Shown: positions 22,858 through 32,725, numbered from the stretch's first letter. The stretch: DNA of 35,198 bases from Clostridia bacterium (GCA_017936615.1 JAGBFF010000040.1:1-35198), one strand, 5' to 3'. Made by a program: numbers and translations. The notes: generated from the sequence alone by a model not told the origin.

Positions 22858-24951
22858 ATGGCAACGTTGGTTATTGTGGAGTCTCCTGCAAAAGCCAAAA
22901 CGATACAGAAATACCTGGGAGCCGGTTACGAGGTGGTTGCTTCAATGGGCCATATCCGTGACCTGCCCAAAAGCCTGCTGGGTGTGGATGTGAAGCACGA
23001 TTTTAAGCCGCGGTATGTCGATATTGCCGGCAAATCGGCGCTGATCCGTCGGCTTAAGGAATTGGCGGCGCAGAGCAGCGGCGTTATTCTTGCAACCGAC
23101 CCGGACCGTGAGGGTGAAGCGATCTCCTGGCATCTGGCACAGATGCTCAAGGTGGATCTGAACGATACAAACCGCGTGACCTTTAACGAGATCACAAAGA
23201 GCGGTGTGCAGCAGGGTATGAAAGCACCCCGTCGGGTGGATATGGACCTCGTCAACGCGCAGCAGGCGCGGCGTGTCCTTGATCGCCTGGTGGGGTATCA
23301 GCTCAGCCCGTTTTTGTGGAAAAAGATCCGCAAGGGTCTCTCTGCCGGCCGTGTGCAGTCGGCGGCGGTCAGCCTGGTGGTCGATCGTGAAAATGAGATC
23401 CGTGCGTTTGTGAGCGAAGAATATTGGACGGTGGATGCGCTGCTTTCGGCCGCCGGAGCGGATGCACCCTTCACCGCGCGTTTGTATAGCGCGGGAAAGG
23501 GTAAGTTGAAGATCCGCGACAAAGAGCAGGCGGATGCCGTATTGGCAGAGATCCGTCCGGAGGTCTTTACCGTGTCGTCGGTCAAGCGCGGCGTGCGGAA
23601 GGTATCGCCTGCACCGCCGTTCATCACCTCGACGATGCAGCAGGAAGCCAGCCGCAAGCTCGGTTTTTCCTCCAAGCGTACGATGAAGGCGGCCCAGGAG
23701 CTGTACGAAGGTGTCGAGCTGGGCGAGCTGGGTGCGATGGGTCTGATCACCTATATGCGTACCGATTCGCTTCGCATTTCGGAGGACGCCCGTCGTGAGG
23801 GTAACGAGTATATTCGCGCGCGTTACGGGGAGAAGTACTTGCCCGAAAAAGCGCGCTATTACAAATCACGCAAAGGCGCGCAGGATGCCCACGAAGCGAT
23901 CCGTCCGTCGGTGCCGTCGCTGTCGCCCGACCGTGTTAAGCCGTTCCTGTCGAACGACCAGTATCGCTTGTACAAGCTGGTGTGGGAACGCTTTATTGCC
24001 AGCTTGATGGCGAACTGCGTACAGGACACCTGCCAAGCGGAGATCGCTGCCGGGAAATACGTGTTTAAGGCATCAGGCTATACGGTGCGCTTTGATGGTT
24101 ATACCACGCTGTATGTGGAAAGCCGTGACGAAGAGGATGAGGCCGGCGGTGCACTGCCGCCGCTGACCGAGGGTCAGGTGCTGTCGCTGCGCGAGCTGCA
24201 GAGTGCGCAGCATTTTACCCAGCCGCCTGCACGGTATAATGAGGCCACGCTGATCAAGGCGATGGAGGAGAACGGTATCGGCCGTCCGTCCACCTATGCA
24301 CCGACTATCAGCACCATTTTGACGCGTGAGTACATCGAGCGCGAAGGCAAATCGCTCAAGCCGACGGCGCTGGGCGAGGTGACGACGCAGCTGATGAAGG
24401 AGCAATTCCCCGAGGTCGTGGATACCGAGTTTACCGCTAATATGGAGCGACAGCTGGATGAGGTCGAATCGGGTGACTGTGACTGGGTACAGATGCTGCA
24501 GACCTTCTATAACGGTTTTGAAAAGACGTTGGCCAAAGCGGAGGAGCAGCTTTCCGGTGAACGTATCCCGGTGCCGGAAGAGGAAACGGAAGAGCTGTGC
24601 GACAAGTGCGGTCGCCGTATGGTCATCAAGAGCGGACGGTTCGGTAAGTTTTTGGCGTGCCCGGGGTATCCCGAGTGCAAAAATACCAAGCCGCTGGTCA
24701 ACAAAACGTCCGGTGTCTGCCCCAAATGCGGCGGTGCGATCGTGGCGAAAAAATCCAAGCGCGGGCGCGTGTTTTACGGCTGCGAGAGCTATCCCAAATG
24801 CGATTTCGTGACGTGGAACGAGCCCACGGCGCAGGCCTGCCCCAACTGCGGAAAGACCTTATTCCGCAAGAAGGGTCGCGGTGCCGGTGTGGAGTGCCTT
24901 GCGGAGGGTTGCGGCTATGAAAAAGCCGGTCGGGGGAAATCCAATGAGTGA
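22858..24951 (+). CDS. topA: DNA topoisomerase I
   Basis: This 697-residue type IA topoisomerase relaxes negative supercoils. The Toprim domain opens with VIVESPAKAKTIQKYLG and has the acidic DPDREGEAISWHL motif. The active-site tyrosine is Y299 in LITYMRTDS. The C-terminal part carries three four-cysteine zinc ribbons: CDKCGRR...CPGYPEC, CPKCGGA...CESYPKC and CPNCGKT...CLAEGC. The ATG at 22858 is preferred, since AGGTGA (22847-22852) matches the 16S rRNA tail; a GTG at 22849 in frame would add three residues. It lies 28 bp after dprA and overlaps trmFO by 8 bases. Confidence 0.98.
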   Translation: MATLVIVESPAKAKTIQKYLGAGYEVVASMGHIRDLPKSLLGVDVKHDFKPRYVDIAGKSALIRRLKELAAQSSGVILATDPDREGEAISWHLAQMLKVDLNDTNRVTFNEITKSGVQQGMKAPRRVDMDLVNAQQARRVLDRLVGYQLSPFLWKKIRKGLSAGRVQSAAVSLVVDRENEIRAFVSEEYWTVDALLSAAGADAPFTARLYSAGKGKLKIRDKEQADAVLAEIRPEVFTVSSVKRGVRKVSPAPPFITSTMQQEASRKLGFSSKRTMKAAQELYEGVELGELGAMGLITYMRTDSLRISEDARREGNEYIRARYGEKYLPEKARYYKSRKGAQDAHEAIRPSVPSLSPDRVKPFLSNDQYRLYKLVWERFIASLMANCVQDTCQAEIAAGKYVFKASGYTVRFDGYTTLYVESRDEEDEAGGALPPLTEGQVLSLRELQSAQHFTQPPARYNEATLIKAMEENGIGRPSTYAPTISTILTREYIEREGKSLKPTALGEVTTQLMKEQFPEVVDTEFTANMERQLDEVESGDCDWVQMLQTFYNGFEKTLAKAEEQLSGERIPVPEEETEELCDKCGRRMVIKSGRFGKFLACPGYPECKNTKPLVNKTSGVCPKCGGAIVAKKSKRGRVFYGCESYPKCDFVTWNEPTAQACPNCGKTLFRKKGRGAGVECLAEGCGYEKAGRGKSNE

Positions 24952-26257
24952 GTGCATCACCGTATTGGGTGGCGGTCTCGCGGGCTGTGAAGCCGCGTGG
25001 GCAATCGCTAATGCCGGTGTGGCGGTGACGCTGGTCGAAATGAAGCCGCACAAGTACACTCCGGCGCATCACGCGCCGCTGCTGGCAGAACTTGTGTGCT
25101 CCAATTCGCTGAAGGCGGCGCGTTTGGAAAGTGCCGCAGGATTGCTGAAAGAGGAAATGGCGCGGATGGGGTCGCTGTGTGTCGCCGTGGCGCGGAAATG
25201 TGCAGTTCCCGCAGGCGGTGCGCTTGCCGTTGACCGTGATCGCTTTTCCAAAGAGATCACACGGTGCATCACTGAGCATCCGCTGATTACGGTGGAGCAC
25301 CGCGAGGTGACGGCGCTGCCTGAGGATGGCCTGACCGTGGTGGCGACCGGACCGCTGACCGCCGACGCGCTTGCCTCAGATATCGCGCGGGTGTTCGGTG
25401 ACGGACTTAGTTTTTACGACGCAGCAGCACCTATCGTTACGGCGGAAAGTGTGGATATGTCGGTCGCGTTTCGCGCGTCGCGGTATGACCGCGAGGAAAG
25501 CGGCGCGGGGGATTACATCAACTGCCCGATGAACAAGGCTGAGTATGAAGCGTTCCACGAGGCGCTGGTTACCGCCGAGATCGCACAACTGCATGAGTTT
25601 GACAAGCCGAAGGTGTACGAGGGCTGTATGCCGATCGAGGTGTTAGCGCGCCGCGGCACGGATGCTATCCGCTTCGGCACGATGAAGCCGGTGGGGCTGC
25701 GCGACCCGCGTACGGGACACCGCCCGTGGGCAGTGCTACAGCTTCGGACAGAAAACGCCGACGGTACGTTGTATAATTTGGTAGGATTTCAGACAAACCT
25801 TAAATTTTCGGAGCAAAAACGGGTGTTTTCTACGATTCCCGGGCTTGAAAACGCAGAATTTGTTCGGTACGGTGTGATGCACCGCAACACCTTTTTGGAT
25901 TCGCCGCGGCTGCTCACGCAGGATTTCCGTTGCAAGGCTCTGCCGCACCTGTTTTTTGCGGGGCAGATGACCGGCGTGGAAGGGTATATGGAGTCGGCGG
26001 CATCCGGCATCCTCGCCGGCAAGAACGCGGTGCGCGCCCTGCGTGACCAATCGCCGCTCCTACTGCCGTCCGAGACGATGATGGGCGCGCTGTCCGCACA
26101 TATTTGTGACACATCCGTGAAGAATTTTCAGCCTATGGGGGCAAATTTCGGCGTACTGCCGCCGCTTGGCGAGCACATTCGTGACAAGCGGGAGCGCTAT
26201 GCGGTGTTGGCTGCCCGCGCGCTGGATAAACTGGAGGAGGTTTTACGATGCGAGTGA
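24944..26257 (+). CDS. trmFO: Methylenetetrahydrofolate-tRNA (uracil-5-)-methyltransferase
   Basis: This 437-residue flavoenzyme makes 5-methyluridine at position 54 of tRNA using methylenetetrahydrofolate and FAD. The dinucleotide fold begins VLGGGLAGCEAAWAIA, followed by VEMKPHKYTPAHH and LVCSNSLKAA, all family hallmarks. Later blocks include YINCPMNKAEYEAFHEAL, YEGCMPIEVLARRG, RFGTMKPVGL and FFAGQMTGVEGYMESAASG. The full-length C terminus with ANFGVLPPL is present. The ATG at 24944 overlaps the topA stop, and its own end overlaps plsX by 10 bases. This folate-dependent enzyme replaces TrmA in most Firmicutes. Confidence 0.97.
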   Translation: MSECITVLGGGLAGCEAAWAIANAGVAVTLVEMKPHKYTPAHHAPLLAELVCSNSLKAARLESAAGLLKEEMARMGSLCVAVARKCAVPAGGALAVDRDRFSKEITRCITEHPLITVEHREVTALPEDGLTVVATGPLTADALASDIARVFGDGLSFYDAAAPIVTAESVDMSVAFRASRYDREESGAGDYINCPMNKAEYEAFHEALVTAEIAQLHEFDKPKVYEGCMPIEVLARRGTDAIRFGTMKPVGLRDPRTGHRPWAVLQLRTENADGTLYNLVGFQTNLKFSEQKRVFSTIPGLENAEFVRYGVMHRNTFLDSPRLLTQDFRCKALPHLFFAGQMTGVEGYMESAASGILAGKNAVRALRDQSPLLLPSETMMGALSAHICDTSVKNFQPMGANFGVLPPLGEHIRDKRERYAVLAARALDKLEEVLRCE

Positions 26258-27291
26258 TCGTAGACGCTTACGGTGGCGATAATGCACCGTTGGAGATCAT
26301 CAAAGGCGCCGTGCAGGCACGGGATACCTACGGCGTGGAGATCGTGCTGACGGGCGACGAGGAGGAGATCCGCCGCGTTGCCGCAGAGCATCAGCTGGCG
26401 CTGGACGGCGTGGAGATCGTGCATACGACGGATGTTATCGGTATGAACGATATTCCGAAATCTATTCTGCGCGAGCACAAGGATTGTTCGATGGCAGTGG
26501 GTCTGCGACTGCTCGCAGAGGGCGGCGGTGATGCGTTCGTCTCGGCGGGCAGCACCGGTGCACTGCTGATGGGCGGCACCTTTATCGTCAAGCGTATCAA
26601 GGGGATTTCCCGTGCAGCGCTGGCGGCGATCATGCCGGCCGGTAACCGCGAAAAGCCGTATATGCTGCTGGATTCCGGCGCGAATGCCGACTGCCGTCCC
26701 GATATGCTGATGCAGTTCGCACAGATGGGTAGCTTGTATATGACGCATCTGTTTAATAACGGCGAGCCCGCAACAGTCGGGTTGCTCAATGTCGGCACCG
26801 AGGAGCATAAGGGCGGCGATCTGCAGCATGAGACGTATGCGATGCTTAAGGACAGCGATCTGAATTTCATCGGCAACGTTGAGGCGCGTGACGTACCGGG
26901 CGGTGTAGCAGACGTGGTGGTTGCGGACGGATTTTCCGGCAACGTGTTGCTCAAGAGTATTGAGGGCTCGGTCAATATGGTGATGGGCTTTATCAAGGGT
27001 ATTTTTTACGCGAATCTTATCACCAAGATCAGCGCGTTGCTCATCAAGCCGCGCCTGAACGGGCTGAAAAAGAAGATGTCTACCGCGGAGTACGGCGGTG
27101 CACCGTTGCTCGGTGTGGCAAAGCCGGTCATCAAGGCGCACGGCAACTCCAAAGCGCTGGCGATCCAGAACGCCATTCGCGTGGCGGCGGAGTTTGCCGA
27201 GGCGGGTGTGATCGAGAAGATCACTGCGCAGTTGCAGAAAGGGGAGACCACCGCGAATGGTGCTGCAGAAGCTGACGTATCTGCTGACTGA
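26248..27291 (+). CDS. plsX: Phosphate acyltransferase PlsX
   Basis: This 347-residue enzyme turns acyl-ACP into acyl-phosphate, which PlsY uses to start phospholipid synthesis. The family start MRVIVDAYGGDNAP is followed by HTTDVIGMND, SAGSTGALLMGG, the DSGANADCRPDML block, LLNVGTEEHKGG and DVVVADGFSGNVLLKSIEG. The C terminus keeps EYGGAPLLGVAKPVIKAHG, then a variable tail. The ATG at 26248 follows GGAGG (26235-26239) inside the end of trmFO. The gene overlaps the downstream ACP-like gene by 35 bases, so the two are translated in a coupled way. Confidence 0.97.
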   Translation: MRVIVDAYGGDNAPLEIIKGAVQARDTYGVEIVLTGDEEEIRRVAAEHQLALDGVEIVHTTDVIGMNDIPKSILREHKDCSMAVGLRLLAEGGGDAFVSAGSTGALLMGGTFIVKRIKGISRAALAAIMPAGNREKPYMLLDSGANADCRPDMLMQFAQMGSLYMTHLFNNGEPATVGLLNVGTEEHKGGDLQHETYAMLKDSDLNFIGNVEARDVPGGVADVVVADGFSGNVLLKSIEGSVNMVMGFIKGIFYANLITKISALLIKPRLNGLKKKMSTAEYGGAPLLGVAKPVIKAHGNSKALAIQNAIRVAAEFAEAGVIEKITAQLQKGETTANGAAEADVSAD

Positions 27292-27484
27292 TCGCTACGG
27301 CTGTGATGCCGAGGACATCACGATGGCGGCATCGTTGGATGACCTAAACATTACCGATGAAGAGCGGTGTGACCTGGCGGCGCTCCTGTGGGAGATGTAC
27401 GTGCCGACAGCGTTGCCGGACGAGTTTCCGCCGTTTGACACGGTGGAGGATCTGGTAGGATTTATTGAAGACCAAATGGGGTGA
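27257..27484 (+). CDS. Acyl carrier protein-like protein without the phosphopantetheine serine
   Basis: This 75-residue acidic protein lies between plsX and rnc, where acpP is normally found. Its size and pattern fit an ACP four-helix bundle: an N-terminal helix (LQKLTYLLTDRY), then SLDDLNITDEERCDLAALLW, and a last helix (DTVEDLVGFIEDQM). Aligned to a normal ACP, the DSL motif falls on TDE (about residues 33-35), so the serine that carries 4'-phosphopantetheine is replaced by Asp. It can therefore not be a conventional acyl carrier. It might be a regulatory or structural relative that binds PlsX or RNase III, or a degenerate copy. A true acpP should exist elsewhere. The ATG at 27257 follows AAAGGGGAG. 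Confidence 0.75.
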   Translation: MVLQKLTYLLTDRYGCDAEDITMAASLDDLNITDEERCDLAALLWEMYVPTALPDEFPPFDTVEDLVGFIEDQMG

Positions 27485-27489
27485 CGGAT

Positions 27490-28179
27490 ATGAAAGAGAG
27501 CACGCGCGTGATGATGGAGCGTATCGGGTATACCTTTCAGGAGCCGATGCTGCTGGAAAACGCACTGACACATTCCTCCTATGCCAACGAAGGTAACCGA
27601 GGCTTAAAAAGCAACGAGCGGTTGGAATTTTTGGGGGATTCGGTGCTGGGGTTCATCACCGCGGGTTATCTGTTCCGTCACGGTTCGGGGCAGGAGGGAG
27701 AACTGACCCGACTGCGGGCGTCGCTGGTGTGCGAAAAGGCGCTCAGTTCTTATGCTCGGAAGCTGGGGTTGGGGGACTGCCTGTTGCTGGGCCGCGGTGA
27801 GCTGCGCGGCGGCGGTACCGATCGTCCCTCCATTCTGGCGGATGCGTTTGAGGCTGTTATTGCCGCTATCTATTTGGACGGCGGCTTGGAGCCTGCCGAG
27901 GCGTTCATTCTGCCGTATATCAAAGAGGAATTGTCACAGCAGCGGCGGCCGCAGTTTAAGGACTACAAGACCGCCCTGCAGGAGATCGTGCAGCAAAACC
28001 CCGAGGAACAGCTCACCTATTTACTGGTGGGCGAGTCGGGGCCCGATCACAATAAGCAGTTCGCTGTGGAGGTGCATCTCAACTCCAACGTGATCGGCAC
28101 CGGTCGGGGACGGAGTAAAAAAGAGGCTGAGCAGCAGGCAGCGCGTGAGGCGCTGAAGCTGATGGGCTATGACGGATAA
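27490..28179 (+). CDS. rnc: Ribonuclease III
   Basis: This 229-residue enzyme cuts double-stranded RNA in rRNA processing and mRNA turnover. The catalytic domain has the signature NERLEFLGDSVLG (about residues 38-50) and further acidic residues in DAFEAVIAAIYLDGG. A linker leads to a C-terminal double-stranded RNA-binding domain (about 155-228) ending with GRGRSKKEAEQQAAREALKL. An ATG at 27490 is preferred, preceded by GGGGTGA, although a GTG at 27481 in frame would overlap the end of the ACP-like gene. The order plsX-acp-rnc-smc-ftsY is the usual one in Firmicutes. Confidence 0.97.
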   Translation: MKESTRVMMERIGYTFQEPMLLENALTHSSYANEGNRGLKSNERLEFLGDSVLGFITAGYLFRHGSGQEGELTRLRASLVCEKALSSYARKLGLGDCLLLGRGELRGGGTDRPSILADAFEAVIAAIYLDGGLEPAEAFILPYIKEELSQQRRPQFKDYKTALQEIVQQNPEEQLTYLLVGESGPDHNKQFAVEVHLNSNVIGTGRGRSKKEAEQQAAREALKLMGYDG

Positions 28180-28214
28180 TCTGACGCGTGCCGTCAGACA
28201 GGAGACGTGACGAT

Positions 28215-31200
28215 ATGATTCTCAAATCTTTGGAAATTCAGGGCTTTAAGTCCTTTCCCGATAAGACGACGTTGTCGTTTGGCAGTGGGATCACCGCAGT
28301 GGTCGGTCCGAACGGCAGTGGTAAGTCCAACATCAGCGACGCGGTACGGTGGGTGCTAGGTGAACAGTCCAGCAAGACGCTGCGCGGCTCCAAGATGGAG
28401 GACGTCATTTTTAACGGCACCTCCCAGCGCAAGGCGGTGGGGTTTGCCGAGGTGTCGCTCATCATCGACAACCGCGGCCGCGTGCTGGATTTTGACGCAG
28501 ACGACGTCAAGGTTACCCGTCGGTATTATCGGTCGGGTGAAAGTGAATATTTGCTGAACAATGCTACTGTGCGTCTAAAGGACGTTCAGCTGTTGTTTAT
28601 GGATACGGGTCTCGGCAGAGACGGCTACTCCATCATTGGTCAGGGCCGTATCGATGATATCGTGGCATCGCGTTCCGACGAGCGCCGCGAGATCTTCGAG
28701 GAAGCCGCTGGTATCGCCAAATACCGCTACCGAAAAAACGAGGCGGAGCGTCGGTTGAAGTCGGCAGAGGAAAATCTGCTGCGTCTGCGCGACATCCTAC
28801 AGGAACTGGAGGAGCGCGTCGGGCCGCTGAAGACCCAGTCGGAAAAAGCCAAGAAATATTTGGAATACGCGCAGGAAAAGAAAGGGCTTGAGATCGGTGT
28901 GTGGCTTAAGACCATTGACCGTTCCCGCGAGACGCTACGTGAGCTGGATTCGCGCCTGGAGCTGGCGCGTACACAGTACGACACCGCCGGCGAAGCGATG
29001 GATGAGACCGAGCGCGAGCTGGAAATGTTGGTCGAGGCGGCGCGTACGCTGGAGGCTGAGCTGGAATCACTGCGCGGTGAGGTGTCGCGCAAAGAGGAAG
29101 AAGCCGTCCGCTGTGACGGCAATGCCGATCTGGTACGTAACGATCGGGAGCATAACGAAGAGAACATTGCCCGCATCCGTGGCGAGAGTGAGCAGGCGGC
29201 GCTGGGTCATCAGCAGTTGGACGAAGCCGTTGCCGAGCGCGAAGCCGAGATCGCGGTGAAGCAGGAGCAGATCGCCGAGGCCGAGCGGCAGCAGGTCGCG
29301 TTGGCGGAGGAGTGGGAGACGCTGCTGCAGAGCAATGAAGAGGTCTCCGGCAAGATTGAGGAGCTGAACCGTCAGGCGGCTGCATATGCTGCGGAGCTGT
29401 CGGATATTCGCGTGCGTGCCGTGACCGGAGAATCATCACTGTCCGAGATCACGCTGCGTTTGTCGCAGCTTACCGCATCACTGGCCGGACAGACCGCCCA
29501 GCGTGAAGCACTGCGCAGCGAGTTGGATGCGCTGCATACCGATTCAGAGAAGCAGGCAGAGACCATCGCGCAGCTGCAGAACGCAGCGCGCGGTTATGAA
29601 ATGCGGTTGGCGTCCCGCACCACCCGTCTGGAGACGGCGCGGCAGGAGGCGGATCGCTTGGCGCTGGACGTGGAAGAAAAACAGCGGCGTATCCATCTGC
29701 TGGAAGAAATGGAGCGCAATCTGGAGGGTTTCTCCCACAGCGTTCGTATCGTTGCCAAGCAGTCACAGCGCGGTGAGTTGCGTGGTGTGCGAGGCCCCGT
29801 ATCCCGTCTTATTCAAACCGATGGTGACTATGCGCTGGCGATTGAGACTGCTCTCGGCGGTGCGGCACAGCACATCATCGTAGAGCGCGAGGAGGATGCC
29901 AAGCGCGGTATTGCGTATCTGAAGGATACGAAAAACGGCCGCGCCACCTTCTTACCGATCGCGTCGATCCGCGGTAACGTGCTGAAGGAAAAAGGACTTT
30001 CGGACGAGCCCGGTTTTGTGGGTATTGCCTCGGAACTGGTGCGTACCGATAAGGAATATGAAGAGATCGCAAGCTATCTGCTCGGTCGCGTGGCGGTAGC
30101 GGAGGATCTCGATTACGCCGTTGTGATTGCCCGTAAATACGGATATAAATTCCGCGTGGTAACGCTGGACGGTCAGGTCGTCAATGCCGGCGGCTCGCTG
30201 TCGGGCGGTTCCCACGTGAAGGAGGCGGGACTGCTGTCCCGCCGCAGTGAGATCGAAAAGCTGGAGGTTCAGCGCGGGAAGCTCGCCGAGAAGGAAGAAC
30301 AGGCGCGCGAGGCGTTGAAGGGCTTGCAGCAGGAGGTCGCCGCGGTACAGGCGGAGTTGTCGGGTATTCAGGGCGAGCTGACCACTGCACAGGAGGACAG
30401 CATCCGTCTGGAAGGCGAGCTGACCCGCGTACAAGGTCTGCTGGATGCGTGTGTTGCCGCGGTGGAAGCGGAAACGCGTGAGATCAACGAGTTGAACACC
30501 CGCGCCGAGGAGTGCCGCCACAGTATGGCGGACGCGGAGGAACAGACCGCGGTTGTTATGCAGAAAAAAGACGCGCTCGAACAGGAACTGGCATCTCTGG
30601 ACGGTGGTCGTCAGCAGTTGGCCGCCGAACGTGAACAGCTTGCCGAGCGTATGAGCGAGCAGAAGCTTGCCGTGGTCGGCTTCAACAAAGAGATCGAAGG
30701 GCTTCGTGCGGCGATCGCCGAGCTGCGTGCGCGGCAGGCGGATCAGGACGGTGCCCGTCAGCAGATGCAGGAGACCATCGCCCAGCTTGAGCAGCGCAGC
30801 GAGGAGTTGACGGCGCAGGAGGCGCTGCTGCGTGAGCAGGCAGAGCATCTCCGCGTGCAGGCACGCGAAACCGAGGGGCGTATGCAGACGTTGCAGCAGA
30901 AGCGGTTGGAGGATGAGGCGCGGCAGACCACGCTGCGCCAACAGAACCGCGGCAAGCTGGAGGAACGCGAGCTGATCGGCCGCGAGGTGGCGCGACTGGA
31001 AGAAAAGTGTGCTGCTGCCCAAAAGGAGACTGAGGATATTCTGCGCCGCTTGTACGAGGAATACGAGCTGACCCGCAGCGAAGCGGAGCAGCAGGCGGCG
31101 ACGATCGAAGATATGGGCTTGGCGACCCGTCGCCTGACCGAGCTGAAAAATAAGATCCGCGCTCTCGGCAGTGTCAACGTGGACGCGATCGAGGAATACC

Positions 31201-31796
31201 GCGAGGTCAGCGAGCGGTATGAATTCCTGAATACACAGGTGCAGGACGTTGAGGTTTCACGCGAGGAGCTGCTGAAGTTGATCGGTGACCTGACGGTACA
31301 GATGCGCGAAATGTTTATCGAACGCTTCCGCCAGATCAACGTGCAGTTTGGTGAGGTGTTCCGTGACCTCTTTGGCGGCGGTAAGGCGGAGCTTGTGCTG
31401 ACTGACCCGGATGACATTTTGAACTCCGGTATCGAAATGCACGCTCAGCCGCCCGGCAAGGTCATTTTGAATATGGACGCGCTCTCCGGTGGCGAGAAGG
31501 CGTTGGTAGCGACGGCGTTGCTGTTTGCCATTCTTAAAGTGACTCCGTCCCCGTTCTGTATGCTGGACGAGGTGGAGGCGGCGCTGGACGACGTCAACGT
31601 CGATCGCTACGCGCAGTATCTGCGCCGTATGTGCGAAAAAACGCAGTTTATCGTCATCACGCACCGCCGCGGTACGATGGAGGAAGCAGATGTACTGTAT
31701 GGCGTGACGATGCAGGAGCAGGGCATTTCGAAGCTGCTAGAGCTGCGCGCCAGCGAGGTGGAGGCTAGGCTGGGTATCAGCGGCAACACCCCTTGA
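28215..31796 (+). CDS. smc: Chromosome segregation protein SMC
   Basis: This 1193-residue ATPase forms the SMC-ScpAB condensin complex that compacts and separates sister chromosomes. The N-terminal head has Walker A GPNGSGKSN (31-39). Long coiled coils of Glu-, Arg- and Gln-rich heptads run from about 165-510 and 665-1010, on either side of a hinge domain (about 521-640, including GGAAQHIIVEREEDAKRGI). The C-terminal head carries the signature LSGGEKALVA (near 1090) and Walker B FCMLDEVEAALDD (near 1113). The ATG at 28215 follows AGGAGA (28200-28205). Length is normal. It is followed 15 bp later by ftsY. Confidence 0.98.
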   Translation: MILKSLEIQGFKSFPDKTTLSFGSGITAVVGPNGSGKSNISDAVRWVLGEQSSKTLRGSKMEDVIFNGTSQRKAVGFAEVSLIIDNRGRVLDFDADDVKVTRRYYRSGESEYLLNNATVRLKDVQLLFMDTGLGRDGYSIIGQGRIDDIVASRSDERREIFEEAAGIAKYRYRKNEAERRLKSAEENLLRLRDILQELEERVGPLKTQSEKAKKYLEYAQEKKGLEIGVWLKTIDRSRETLRELDSRLELARTQYDTAGEAMDETERELEMLVEAARTLEAELESLRGEVSRKEEEAVRCDGNADLVRNDREHNEENIARIRGESEQAALGHQQLDEAVAEREAEIAVKQEQIAEAERQQVALAEEWETLLQSNEEVSGKIEELNRQAAAYAAELSDIRVRAVTGESSLSEITLRLSQLTASLAGQTAQREALRSELDALHTDSEKQAETIAQLQNAARGYEMRLASRTTRLETARQEADRLALDVEEKQRRIHLLEEMERNLEGFSHSVRIVAKQSQRGELRGVRGPVSRLIQTDGDYALAIETALGGAAQHIIVEREEDAKRGIAYLKDTKNGRATFLPIASIRGNVLKEKGLSDEPGFVGIASELVRTDKEYEEIASYLLGRVAVAEDLDYAVVIARKYGYKFRVVTLDGQVVNAGGSLSGGSHVKEAGLLSRRSEIEKLEVQRGKLAEKEEQAREALKGLQQEVAAVQAELSGIQGELTTAQEDSIRLEGELTRVQGLLDACVAAVEAETREINELNTRAEECRHSMADAEEQTAVVMQKKDALEQELASLDGGRQQLAAEREQLAERMSEQKLAVVGFNKEIEGLRAAIAELRARQADQDGARQQMQETIAQLEQRSEELTAQEALLREQAEHLRVQARETEGRMQTLQQKRLEDEARQTTLRQQNRGKLEERELIGREVARLEEKCAAAQKETEDILRRLYEEYELTRSEAEQQAATIEDMGLATRRLTELKNKIRALGSVNVDAIEEYREVSERYEFLNTQVQDVEVSREELLKLIGDLTVQMREMFIERFRQINVQFGEVFRDLFGGGKAELVLTDPDDILNSGIEMHAQPPGKVILNMDALSGGEKALVATALLFAILKVTPSPFCMLDEVEAALDDVNVDRYAQYLRRMCEKTQFIVITHRRGTMEEADVLYGVTMQEQGISKLLELRASEVEARLGISGNTP

Positions 31797-31811
31797 TGAA
31801 AGGAGACCGTT

Positions 31812-32720
31812 ATGGGCTTTTTCAGTAAGATCGGAGAAGGACTTCGCAAGACCCGCGAGTCGCTTATGGGTACCGTCAACAGTATGCTGCGCGCGTTTAC
31901 CCGTATCGACGAGGACTTGTTTGAGGAACTGGAGGAAATACTTATCACCGGCGACGTAGGCGTTGCTACCGCACAGGCGGTGTGTGATCGCTTGCGCGAG
32001 ATGGTAAAGGAACGCGGCATCACTGATCCATTGGAGATCCGTGGGTTACTGCGCGAGACCGTAGCGGAGATGCTCCGTGGCGGGCAGGAGCTAACGCTTA
32101 CCACCAAGCCGTCGGTGATTCTGGTCATCGGTGTCAACGGCGTGGGCAAGACTACCACCATCGGCAAGATGGCGGCGCAGCTCAAAGCCGGGGGCAAGCA
32201 GGTGATATTGGGTGCAGCGGATACCTTCCGGGCCGCCGCCATTGAACAGCTGGAGATCTGGGCACAGCGCGCCGGAGTGGATATTATCCGCCACGGGCAG
32301 GGAGCCGATCCGGCGGCAGTGGTGTTCGACACCTTGTCGGCGGCGAAGGCGCGCGGTGCGGATGTCGTTATTTGCGACACCGCCGGTCGGTTGCACAACA
32401 AAAAGAATCTGATGGATGAACTGCACAAGATCCGCCGCATCATTGACCGCGAGGTGCCGGACGCCGACGTGGAGGTGTTGCTGGTGGTGGATGCTACCAC
32501 CGGGCAAAACGCTGTTAATCAGGCGCGCGAGTTCCGTCAGGTGGCGGGCATCACCGGTATCGTGCTGACCAAGCTGGACGGCACGGCGCGCGGCGGTGTG
32601 GTGCTGACCATCCGCGAGGAGCTGGAGGTTCCGGTGAAGTTCATTGGTGTGGGCGAGGGGATCGACGATCTGCAACCGTTTGACGCCGAGGCGTTTGCCG
32701 ACGGATTGTTTGGAGAGTGA
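31812..32720 (+). CDS. ftsY: Signal recognition particle receptor FtsY
   Basis: This 302-residue GTPase docks SRP-ribosome complexes to the membrane translocon. The acidic A domain of longer FtsY proteins is absent, as is common in Firmicutes, and the N domain begins almost at once (MGFFSKIGEGLRKTRESLMG). The G domain has G1 GVNGVGKTT (107-115), DTFRAAAIEQLEIW, G3 DTAGRLHNK, G4 TKLDGTARGG and the closing KFIGVGEGIDDLQPF. It follows smc and its ATG is preceded by AAAGGAGA. The ffh gene is not in the window. It ends 5 bp before the next gene. Confidence 0.98.
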   Translation: MGFFSKIGEGLRKTRESLMGTVNSMLRAFTRIDEDLFEELEEILITGDVGVATAQAVCDRLREMVKERGITDPLEIRGLLRETVAEMLRGGQELTLTTKPSVILVIGVNGVGKTTTIGKMAAQLKAGGKQVILGAADTFRAAAIEQLEIWAQRAGVDIIRHGQGADPAAVVFDTLSAAKARGADVVICDTAGRLHNKKNLMDELHKIRRIIDREVPDADVEVLLVVDATTGQNAVNQAREFRQVAGITGIVLTKLDGTARGGVVLTIREELEVPVKFIGVGEGIDDLQPFDAEAFADGLFGE

Positions 32721-32725
32721 GAGGT

